Shown here piece after piece: positions 46,765 through 57,331 of a stretch of DNA of 64,000 bases (its first letter is position 1; the number at the start of each line of letters is the position of its first letter). Source of the DNA: Rhodamnia argentea. Taxonomy: Eukaryota; Streptophyta; Magnoliopsida; Myrtales; Myrtaceae. A program made the translations under genes and the position numbers. The notes under the pieces were generated by a model, which made no database searches, was not told the origin of the DNA, and saw nothing but the letters and a program-made list of their open reading frames with translations. The stretch spans positions 18,247,311 to 18,311,310 of the forward strand of contig NC_063155.1 of assembly GCF_020921035.1 (NCBI RefSeq), in the 5' to 3' direction.

Positions 46765-47062
46765 TCCGGAATGGATCCGGAACTCTTCTTTAGGGAGTGT
46801 TTGTCTGAACGAAAGCATTTTACACGAATTAGTTTTCTAAACTTTCATGTGTTTGGTTTGCTATAAATGATCAATTGGTGGAAAACCATTTATGTTAAAA
46901 AAAAAAAAAATGCACGCATGATGTTAGGAAGATGAATTCTTTAACCTGGGAAGGGGAAAACATTTTTCTGAAAAGTAATTTCTCGAAAAGTGTTTTATTT
47001 TATAGTGAAATTTTTGTTGAAACAAACACACCCTCGGTGAGGTAAAATTAAGTTAAATGATA

Positions 47063-47518
47063 GGGTTATTGCCACGAAAAATCCCAAATAGGTACACCTA
47101 TCACAAATTTATTCCAAACTAATTTTTTTATCACAAAAAACTCCAAACTGGTATATTTGTGATAAATTTATCCCAAACTAATTTTGTGACCACCCAAAAC
47201 CTCAAATTGGTACACCGGAGACAAATTTACCACCTCTTGATTTTAGTTAAATTAAATTTATACCATGAAAAACTCCAAACGGGTATACATGTGACAAATA
47301 GAGGGTAAAAATCCTAAATTGGTACACCCGTCAATTGCTATGTGTTATCTAACTCAGCAATTTGACAGTAAAATTTAGCGGAAAAACCCCAAACTGGTAT
47401 ATCTATCGACTGCTACGTGTTATCTAACTCAGCAATTTGACGGTAAAATTTAGCGAAAATTAACAGAGCGTAAATTTGTTACACGTGTACTAGTTTAGGT
47501 TTTTCATGGTATTAACCC
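47063..47518. mobile_element. MITE family 1 (MULE-like), short copy (456 bp)
   Basis: Ends GGGTTATTGCC and GGTATTAACCC with the perfect 9-bp duplication TAAATGATA (47054-47062, 47519-47527). It has the same arm blocks (aaactggtacac, gacaaatttacc) as 14203-15025 but no long unrelated core. The two target sites differ by one base (TAAATTATA, TAAATGATA). Confidence 0.82.
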
Positions 47519-48058
47519 TAAATGATATGTTTTTATGGATGTTATTAATCTAAGTAAATATTCTTCGGTTTTGACATTTAAAAAATGGCTATGTATGGAT
47601 AATAACGAACAGAATTCGGTATGTAACGCGATGACGAATTCCGACATAACACCCATGAAAACATCATTATTGAATGACGAATTCAGACATAACACCAATG
47701 AGATCATCACCATCAAATGAAGCTACGTAGAGTAGTACAGTGATCGACACAATCGAGTTTAAGTTTTGAACAAGAATGATAACAATGGCTCTTCATGAAT
47801 ACCTGGTACAAACTGAAAAACCTGAGTGCGCAGGCGATACCACCTGAAAATGAAATCACTCTGCGTTCTCACCTTCATTTGAGTATTAGTTTTACTAGAT
47901 TGGGTTAAATAAAAAAGTGTGTAAGTAATATAAGTCGGTTCAGGTCGGGTATAAGCCACTATTTTTTGTCAAAATGTGTCACTAACTTTGTATTGCATGT
48001 AAATGGATCAGTTTGGATCTAACCATTTTCGATCTAACCCCACCCGTATCATGTCAAA

Positions 48059-48790
48059 ATGGGTCTAATTCTCATTGATTGCGACAGAATGTCAAACTTC
48101 GAGAAAGTGTGGTCAAGTAACGCTGCCGATTATTCTGCTCTTAGATTATTTTGTTGCCCATGTTATGTTCTAGTGAGCGATGGTAAGCTCCCATGGGAGG
48201 GTAAGAAAGTGCAGTTCCTAGGTTATGCACAGGTGAGTGAGCTTACCGACTATGGTGTCCAGATTTAAACTCAAACGTTATTAGCAGAGAAGTCACATTT
48301 AACGAGTACCCAATATTTCTAGTTATGAGTGATTAATGTAGTGCTCGTACGGATGGTGTTCAGCTTGAGGTGAAGTTACAACTCGAAACTCCCGAGGTGG
48401 TGGGTACTAGCGAGATAATTGACACAAATGGTGCTTATGAGGTGGAGTCGGAAGAAACAATGATTGTTCTAACTACTAATATCAACATGGTATTTTTTCA
48501 ATCTCTTGACAGCTATGGATGCAACAATGGTTTCACTCTATTTGTGGTAGAGGAAATTGTGCCCGAAATTCATTGTAGAGTAGTTAAAGGTGCAGGTGTC
48601 TTTGGTGTTCTGATGAGGTTCATAGTTATGGCGAAGTTCAAGTGCGGCTTAGACTTGGAAGATGTCTGTGACGGTTGAGAGAGGCTGTGGAAGAGTAGTA
48701 GCGGATTTCTAATTCCAATGAAGCGGTTGTGACATGGGTTAAACATCGAGCCAAGGTGGAGATTGTTAAAATGTGCCTCGAGTTTGAGCC
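48059..48790 (+). mobile_element. Ty1/copia fragment: integrase C-terminus and 3' end
   Basis: Forward reading gives FEKVWSSNAADYSALRLF and KKVQFLGYAQ (integrase C-terminal region), then broken sequence. Near 48730 it reads EAVVTWVKHRAKVEI, and a polypurine-like ccaaggtggagattg precedes TGTTAAAATGTG (possible 3' LTR start, about 48767). Most RT is missing. It is not the same element as in spacers B-E, because its sequence is clearly different. Confidence 0.6.
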
Positions 48791-49399
48791 AAAAAAAAAA
48801 AGGAAACTTTTAATATAGTTCCGGGACTAAATTGAACATGTAGAAAAGTCGCGCGACCACTTTGAACAAATTAAAAATTCATGAATCACATTACATATTG
48901 GGCTAAATTTCAGAAATCATATTTAACAAATTAAAAATTCATGAATTATATTGCACATTAAGACAAAGCTCATGGACCATTTGTGTCATTATCCCTTTCA
49001 TACAAATGTCCACCAAATTTGATGAGACCAACAAGACGTTGACTAAGGTGACAAAAGATTCTTGGTTCAAACCTTGTTGGGAGCACGCTTCATGTGTAAA
49101 ATCCGAAATTGGACCAGGGATGACGGCGAGTAACTGATTAGGTCCGCCCGGGAACGTGGATTTGTCCCGGTCGGCGGAACCTGGTCTGGCAGTCAAATAG
49201 AAATAAAAACTTGACTAGTGCTCGGTAAAATCAAACACTCAGCAAATGGACAAGCAATACACAATGCTTTTGCTCTTCCTTTACGCGTTGCGATTCATTG
49301 TTTGCAATCAGGAACGAAATGTCGATCCTACGAGCGTCCTTCGATATCCCAATAGGCGCAATTGCAATGTCTTTAGACTAAATAGAAGATCACATTACT
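48791..49399. other. Spacer left of gene F
   Basis: AT-rich, with the repeated phrase caaattaaaaattcatgaat (about 48868 and 48930), typical of a decayed repeat. No gene recognised. The right end probably carries the 3' untranslated region of F. Confidence 0.4.
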
Positions 49400-52300
49400 T
49401 TAACTCACTGCAGAAATATGAACAAGCGATGCTTGCACTTCTTCCAGGGCTTGCCCTTTGGTCTCAGGCACTAACTTTGCAGTAAACAGGATCGTTAAAC
49501 CGCAAATGCCTGCGAATATGAAAAATGTTCCTGGAAAAAGCAAAGTACAGATGCAAAACAACTCTCAGATGGTGCATCTAATTTGCCCATGCAGCGTCAC
49601 ATGTGCTTTGGCTCCAAACTCTGAGATCATACTACTACATAAACCAAGTCGACAGAGACAGAGAGCATACCGGGCGCGCTCCATTCGAGCATGAAGTTGA
49701 AAGTGTAGGTCACGATCCAGGAGCAGGACCAGTGGGCAAACGTCACCATGCTTCCCGCTCTCCCTTTTACATTTACTGGGAATATCTACGTAATGGGCAA
49801 TCAAAAGCAGTCAATAGTCCGTTGCATTTAGTATTAGTCATCATGAAATTCACCAAAAAAATTGACAATTCGCACCTCGGACATTAGAATCCATGGCAGT
49901 CCCGACATGCCAAATGAGAGAGATACAGAATATGCCTGATTGAATTCAGTAACTTCAGCAAAACTCACCACATGGTTATAGACTAGGATTCACTAAGCTC
50001 TGGAGCAATTATTACCAAAACAGCTAGGTAAACCAAAATTGGAGTGACGTCCTTGCCGAGATGTAGATCCTGTAGACAAGGGGTAACAAAATGACAGAAC
50101 AGAAAGTGAGTTGAAGTCATCAGAGCCCCAAGGGTACTAGTGGTTGATTTAGTGATAGTAGAGCTAACCTGCATGCAAAATAACAATCCTAGTATTAAAC
50201 AGCTTAAGCACATTCCAGCAGAAGAAACCTGCAAACCAAGATTAAGCTCAAGCTCAAGCTCAATTTCAACTTTCAGGTGATTTATTCCTTTTGGAACCAA
50301 AAATGAACGAGTTTCTTTTCCTAACCATCAAAAGTGGTCGTCGTCCAGCTTTATCAGTCAAGAGTATGGTAATTGCGAGTGCTGGCATCTACAAAACATG
50401 TCAAACTACTTGTAAATGCAACGTGTAGAATCAATATTTCAGGATAATATTTCATAGTCGAGTATCGGGAAATTCTACCATAGAAAAACAGCTTACCACG
50501 ACAATAGCCACGCTCCTGCTGCCAATGCTACTTGAAAAATCTGTCATGGACAAAAGTTTGTTGTGATTATTTCTTCACACTTCCTGAAGTAGTAGAGAAG
50601 CCATTACCAGCTGATTCAAAAATGGAGCTTGAATAGTACGAGAAAGCGCTAGCTCCACCAAACTGTTGAAGCAGCATCAGTCCAAGTCCTATCTAAGCTT
50701 TGAAATGAATAGAAAATGTAAGTCCTCACTAGACAGCACTGCATATAGATGTGCGTAGAAATGTTTATATGCATTTGAAGGAAAGCTCACCGTGAGTGAA
50801 CGAGCATATCTTTGTTCAAACACATCTAGAAATCTTGACCGAGATTGCCTTTCAAAGGCTTCTGTGTAGACCTGTGAGATTAATATGAGTTAAGAATGTG
50901 AAGTCCTAGAAGTCATCGGTCCCTGAGGGGAAAAAATAAGCTTTTCCCCAGAGAATTGTGAAGGGAATGAGAATTAACTCTGATGTCAGTCGCTTCCTGC
51001 GAAATATCAGTGCTTTTGCCTCTGAGTCTCTGTAAGGCAGCTTCAAACTCCTGTTCTCGACCCACTTTTACCTGTAAATTCGTTCACATAAGATTGCATA
51101 GTTCTTGGAAGCTTAGTAGTACAACTTTAGATTTAATTTTCTTACATAGGAGATTGTCACTTGTACACAACTACTGCAAAATCCTGAAGGAACTCACCAA
51201 CCATCTAGGAGACTCCGGCATGAAGTGTAAACTGAAAATTTGTATTACACCAGGAATTCCACCTGAAAAACAAAATGCAAAAGGCGACCTTTTCTTTTAT
51301 TTTCTCAACTTTCTTAGCAGGAATAAATGTTAATAGGGAATCCCAGACACTACCGATCAGAGCCAAGGCACGCCAGGAAACAATAGTTCCAACAAAGTAT
51401 GTCAAAGAAAAGCCACAGCCTTGCATGAACTGCATCTCAAGAAAAATAGACCAAAAGGTAACATATTGGCAACATAAAGCAAGCACATTATGTTCCAAGT
51501 TTATTATTACCTGATTGAATGAAGTAAATGCTCCCCGAACATTTTTAGGTGTTATTTCTGCAATGTATACAGGTACCTGATGGGCAAAAGAGAGGTGATG
51601 ATTATCATGGTTCACATGAGTGTACCCGGAAGTACAAAGTGCGTATTACCACATAGACCGTGACCCCAACACCAAATCCTATCAATGCTCTTCCAGCATA
51701 AAGCCACCAAGCATTCTGCAAGGCAACATGTAGGGTACAATTAAGTGATACTGAAAAATATTGGAGCCGGTCAAATTCTGACAGAACTTCTCCGAGCCTG
51801 GCAAGTGCTGCCTGCGTTCTGCCCACCAGATTGCAATGAACTTAGATCCAAGAGATAGTAAAACGGAGAACAGGAATTGGGCATGGAAATATGATGCGAC
51901 CCCTAGCATCAAATTTTTCATATGGTTGGTTCTTCACAGCAGTATTGCTACAAGGCATCTGCTTGCTCACAGTGGCATGAATGTGCAAGATGTGTGTCCC
52001 TTGTGTGTTAGGTGAGACAATATTTCATTTGCTAAGAGATTGTCCTTTCGCTCAGAAGTCTTTCTACTGTTGGGAGATACAATAAGTCCTTAAGGAGTGG
52101 ATTATGGATGTGAGTAATAAAACTTGGTACAGTAGCCCTAGGATCTCTTTGAGTACTGTTTTCTTTATGGGATTGTGGGTTCTTTGGATATATAGGAATG
52201 CTGTTGCTTTCAATCATGATTCTAAACTAACTTGGCATCTTTGATTAGATAAAGCAGGGGAAACCTGCTGCATTTACAAAGTATAAACAATGCTGAAAGA

Positions 52301-54509
52301 GATCCCAATCAGGATCAGAATGGGAAATTCCACAAGCTGGCAGGTTCAAATTGAATTCTGATGAAGCGGTGGAAGTGGGTATAGGAGTTGCTGGAATTGG
52401 TGGCATAATAAGCAATGATGAAGGGGAACGGGTGAAGGGCCATACTCATTGTTTAAGAAAGACTTCCGACTTTTGCTGTGGAAGTGTGGGCTATCAAGGG
52501 GGGACTAACTATTGCATTCAAAAATGACATCTGGAGATTGAATCAGATGCCAGTAATGTGATATATGCTTCGCAAATTACCAGTGCTCACATCTCCAGTT
52601 TGAGCTCAATTTTGTACGAATGCAGGGGTGTTTTAGCTGAATCGCGGCTGGGAGCATTAAGCATGTGTTCAGGGAAGAAAATCACAGTGAGGACAAGCTA
52701 GCAAAGATGGGATTGATGGGATCTTAGGGTATATTTACCTTTGATTGTATTCCTTCTGTACTAGAAACTTTGGTTGTATTGGATAAGCAAAGAGCTTTAT
52801 CCTCGGTGACTCAGACTGCGCGTTTTGGAGTATTTATATAAGCATGTTTCTACTGGAAAAAGGAAATTGCACCCGTTGAAAGGGATGTCAAGAAACTTAA
52901 AACTTTTTTTCTGTCGCCAGCCAACTTAAACATACTTCTATAGCATATGAGAACACGATCATGTAACCGAACAGCAGATACAGAAATCAATATCTTCCCT
53001 GACCACACCGAACTTAGGAAGTTACTGGTAAATTCTCTTTAAAGCATTTCCCGTTCCATTTGCTAGAAGTCGAGTTAGATTACACATGTTGGCCACCTAT
53101 AAGGCAAATTTGGAGAGGCAAGAGAAAGGGGAGGAACCTTAGCAAATACTATAGAAAGCCATCCAGCTGTGGAAAGTATTTGAGAAAGCCACATCGCCTG
53201 CATCACAAGATACAGTAATTGAAATTTGGTCCAATGGAATTGTGATATTTTACAAAGTCAATAGCTCTTGGAATACTTACACGCTTTCGACCGATCACAT
53301 CTGTTAGATTTCCACTTATTAAAGCTGCTATTAGTCCTCCCATTGTCAGCATCGAACCAAAAAGTGAATACTGCAGCATAAGGAAGATAGGGGAAAGATT
53401 TATACAGAGAATCTGAATTGTAACTGGCTGCACTTATCCCTCTGCAGTCCTTAATACAAGATATGCTCTTGAAGCTTATCGATTAAGATACAGGGTTAAT
53501 GTTATATTGTATGTTAAGGAACAAAATGCAAAGCAATTAGGAAAATAATGAGAAGATTTGAATTTAGATGATAGATAAATTAACTAAAACTTTGCAGCAA
53601 TCATGCCATCCTGATCCTATCTCAGCAATAAGCTGCATACGTCCAACCCATACAATAGATTCTTCATTCCCGAGGAGAAAATTAACTTACCGCCGCTTCA
53701 GAAAGTCCCAGGTCTTCCATTATGCTTGACATAACTGGCGACGAATAACCCACCTGCGCAGTGAATTGCTCGCCACTGTCAAGGTGCCTTTTGAGTGAGA
53801 GTAACCTCGTCAGGAAATACAGCTTAAACTGAGGCAGCACAATATGGTCAGAAAGAAAGATTTTGGAGTCAAATTGAAAGGCAGCCCATACGCGGGCTCC
53901 TAATTCCATGCTTTCTTTTTCCTTTTTGCCTGTTTTCCTGATAATGCGATGGAACTCGAACACTCGATTACTTCCCCAAAGGTTGTGACAGCCCCAATCC
54001 CATGCGAAGGGGTTATTACAAGAGCACAAAATTCCAAAATAATGCAGACTGTGTGAGATTTTGTGAGATCACTGCCAACTGTTTTGAAAGGTTAAGCCGT
54101 TAAATGAAGGTGCAATGTATTATTTAAATATATTAACAACATGCTAACCAACTTACTTTTTATCTTCTTAAGATTAGATATTCATGAATTGGGGAAAACC
54201 ATTACAGAATACATCTTTATGACGATGAATAGAAAAAACATTACAGAGAAAACAAAAACTTCATCAAGACAAGTGATGGCTCATATATTGCGTTGGAATG
54301 CATTGCATGGTTGGTGCAGCACCAATACTCACAGCGCATCCTGTTACGAAAGACCCGCAAACAGCGACCAGCGTGCTAACAACGAGAAGAACCGTAACAG
54401 AAGAATCACTGGAAGATATAGAGTCGCCGTGATCGCCACAATTTGAGACTTCTTTGAGAAGCAGAGAGCTTGTTGAGAGCCCATCCTCTTCTAGACTCTC
54501 TCTCTCCAT
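49400..54509 (-). CDS. Gene F: ERD6-like sugar transporter, 18 exons, LINE in intron 4
   Basis: Predicted 482-residue MFS sugar transporter, A-type. Exons: 54333-54509, 53691-53753, 53281-53370, 53138-53197, 51650-51715, 51511-51576, 51354-51429, 51198-51262, 50979-51071, 50791-50871, 50608-50692, 50497-50540, 50326-50388, 50169-50228, 50016-50069, 49876-49935, 49671-49785, 49400-49530. All introns are GT-AG; intron 2 is GT here (gtaagt), unlike B-E and G. Start [15 protein letters not shown]; signatures [54 protein letters not shown] (Gln where others have Arg); C-terminus HISAVS. It is the most diverged complete copy but has no stop or frameshift. The 1.4-kb intron 4 holds a dead LINE. Confidence 0.9.
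51790..52866 (+). mobile_element. LINE 3' fragment in intron 4 of gene F
   Basis: Plus strand gives the zinc-binding end of a LINE RT protein ([32 protein letters not shown] near 51895-52010), then an RNase H-like region ([24 protein letters not shown] near 52340-52430, [14 protein letters not shown] near 52530). It ends in an A-rich remnant at about 52866. Frames are broken. Opposite to gene F. The same fragment lies at the same place in gene A. The left boundary is approximate. Confidence 0.78.
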
Positions 54510-54599
54510 GTCTCTGTATTTTCTATGAATAAGAACTGCCAGAGATGGAGGTGACAAGACTGAATCTTCAACGAATATGAAGGAAATCAAAGATATGGA

Positions 54600-56514
54600 C
54601 TATTCTGCGTGTGATAGTATGACAGAGACTTTGCATCAGAAAGTTTTGGAATCAAAGAAGTAGACTTTTGCGCGTGTAACAGTACGACAGAGACTTTGCT
54701 TCAGAAAGTTTCTGGCTTAAGGCTTCATAACTATAGTATGTTCCATTTATACGTTTGTTCTTTGCTGGAACGCGTGAATGATTGCTTCTGATTATTTCCA
54801 AATGCTAGTCTCTAGGATATTGAGCTGAATCAACCTGCAACACAGGTTTAACTTAATCAACCTCTCCAATTACCTAACCGGTGAGCTACCGTAATTCCAA
54901 GCGCTTCATCCAATCTGCTAAACGTAGATGTCAACCTGGTAACAGTCTAATTAACACAAAAAAAAAAAAAAAAAATTGACACGTTGGAACACGTTATTTA
55001 ATACTTTTATATTCAGCGGTAAGTTTTTTCTTCTTCTTCTGTTATTGATCCACGTTTAGATTTTTTTTTTTTTTTTTTGCCAGCTAAGTTCATATATGAC
55101 CGAAATATATATATTTTTGATAAATTTACATTTTTGACCCTTAATTTTATTGAAAATGCTTAAAATTAATCTCGTGCATCTCGAAATAACGTGTCGAGAT
55201 GGTAGACTCTCGTGTCTGAAAAGTTGACCACGGGTTGGTCACATGTCGAAGAGTCTTTAGGATGGATGCCTAATTGCCAAAATCAGGGAATGTAAGAAAT
55301 AAGCCAGCAGATGTTGGCACAACCAGTGTCGGTGCTTTCTAGCTAAAAATCTTATACAGCTTGAGAGAGAAATTATAAAAAAAAAATATAAATCTTTACC
55401 CTATTGTATGTATGTCAATTCAATGTTATATCTTTTAATTTGGTCAATTTGATTTTAATAAAAAAAAATTAATCTTTTTGATCAATTTTGGCTAGCAATC
55501 ATTGACATGTGTACTTAGCTATAACCACACGTAGCAATATTAAACAGCGCAAAAGTTGTTCGTTCCATAGAAACATCATTTTCCAAGGACACCAAAGGAG
55601 TTCAATCCTGGAAGTGGCAGAGCTCCATTAATGAACAGAACCGAAATATTAAACGGTTCTGCGCTTCTCTCGCCCGGTTTCTAATGATATTGATTCCCTT
55701 GCCTAGAAAAATCAGAGTGCTTGAATTGACTGGTGTAGAAGAGGCAGAGCTCCATTATTGTTTTGACAGGTATGGAAGGTGAGGAGAGTCGATCCATGAA
55801 TAGTGCGGGAAGGTGAGAAGAGTCGATCCATGAATAGTGTGGGAAGTTATCCTCACGCCTCTCCATTTATCTTGTATGATTAAACGCCCAAAGAGGGAAT
55901 TTTCTTTTTCTAACTTTACTCATAGGTAGAGATGAAATAATTTTGCCGAATGGGTGTAACTGGAAACTCGCACAATCATATAGATCATGTACCAAATAAG
56001 ACTGATTCTACACAAGTCTCTGAACTTCATTAGGGTTTTCTAAATTAACTTCTTCCACTAAAGATCGACCCAATAAAAGACGGATTGGATGTTTACGAGT
56101 GCTCTTGGGACGATCTTGAGCATATGCTGTATTTGAAAATACATTTCGATTAATAACACAAAAGCAAGAGAGACCCAAAGGAGAAAAGTCCACCGCGTCG
56201 ATAGGGGGTCACATTAAATTACATTGAACTCTATGATTTGAAAGAACTCCAGTGGCCCTTTCTCTCCCCCGCTCCTCTTTCCATCAACCACATGGGTGTG
56301 CGTGAAGGCTCCTTCGATCGTGGAATTTAATATTTTTTGTACCATACTTTTGGTTAGCGGTTCCCTCGGTCCACAAAAAAAAAAAAAAAATCTTGAAGGG
56401 TTTGATTTTTCTAGGGAAGGCAAGAACTCGTATTTCCACTCATGCATATCGGATGACACGTTCCAGCGCCTGGAGTTATAGCCGAGGGACGGTCTTTTCA
56501 CGATTGTATTTGGG
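54600..56514. other. Upstream DNA of gene F and unrecognised spacer
   Basis: From 54600 to about 54830 the sequence resembles the region upstream of gene A (agaaagtttctgg, gtgaatgattgcttctga). Beyond that I see AT-rich DNA with A and T runs (54957-54975, 55060-55078), a 34-bp tandem duplication (55774-55841) and no supported gene. Short open frames here look accidental. Confidence 0.45.
55774..55841. repeat. 34-bp tandem duplication
   Basis: Two adjacent 34-base units starting ggaaggtgag and containing agtcgatccatgaatagtg, differing at a couple of positions. Confidence 0.8.
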
Positions 56515-56706
56515 TGTTGAAGTATGATTCATACTCCCATGCGATGGAAAAGCACATGAGCGAGAGTAGTCGGGAGTCTGGAGGAGTCTCGCTCTAATGG
56601 AGATCTCAATGAGGCAGCGCCCTATGGACACCAAAGGACTTTTACTATTTAAGCTCGTATATTTTTTTTCATTGATAGTTTGGTTTAGGCTCATGAATAA
56701 CTACTG

Positions 56707-56759
<53 letters not shown>

Positions 56760-56845
56760 CGCTTGTAATTGAGTGATGTAACGAGATGTGCGAAGTGCTA
56801 ATTATAGCGGAATCCTTTGTTGTACGTAGCCCTACTTTAATTTCG
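56515..56845 (+). repeat. Truncated copia-type LTR with an expanded TA repeat
   Basis: Starts TGTTGAAGTATGATTCATAC and matches the reverse complement of the small LTR at 28121-28436 (ggctcatgaataactac, gtaattgagtgatgtaacgag, gctaattatagcggaatcc). It stops before the last ~90 bases of that LTR, at the 3' flank of gene G. A TA dinucleotide run of about 24 units (56708-56756) sits where the relatives have a short tatata. Confidence 0.65.
56708..56756. repeat. TA microsatellite (about 24 units)
   Basis: Uninterrupted alternating TA over about 49 bases, inside the truncated LTR. Confidence 0.95.
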
Positions 56846-57119
56846 TTAAGATCTAGTCAATCAGAAAATTACCACTTTCATTTGACTTGTACTAATGGCT
56901 ACTGAAGTTTTGCTGTATTATCGGTGTGCAATTATACAAATATAGTTACTTAAAGATACAATCGGGCCGGTGCAGTGCACCAACTGACATTGATGGAATG
57001 TACTCTTATGGAACTTCTCCTCTTTTAAATAACCGTTTCACATTGCATTAATTCTTTGCAACAAAAAGCCTCCTGTCAAGCCTTGCTGTCAGTGCTGTTT
57101 GTGTTTGGCCCAGACCCAA

Positions 57120-57294
57120 TCATTGAAGAAAATGGGCAAGTGATGCTTGCAATTCTTCCAATGCTCGCCCCTTGGTCTCCGGCACTACCTTCGCGGTGAA
57201 TAAGACTGTGAGACCACATATGCATGCGAATATCAAAAATGTCCCTGAAAGTAGCACCAGTCCAGATTAGGCATAGATACAGAATATATCGCAA

Positions 57295-57331
<37 letters not shown>

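Noticed and set aside
51682..51921. Minus-strand frame near exon 5 of gene F
   Set aside because: Antisense of the LINE fragment and intron; the true exon 5 is 51650-51715 in another frame.
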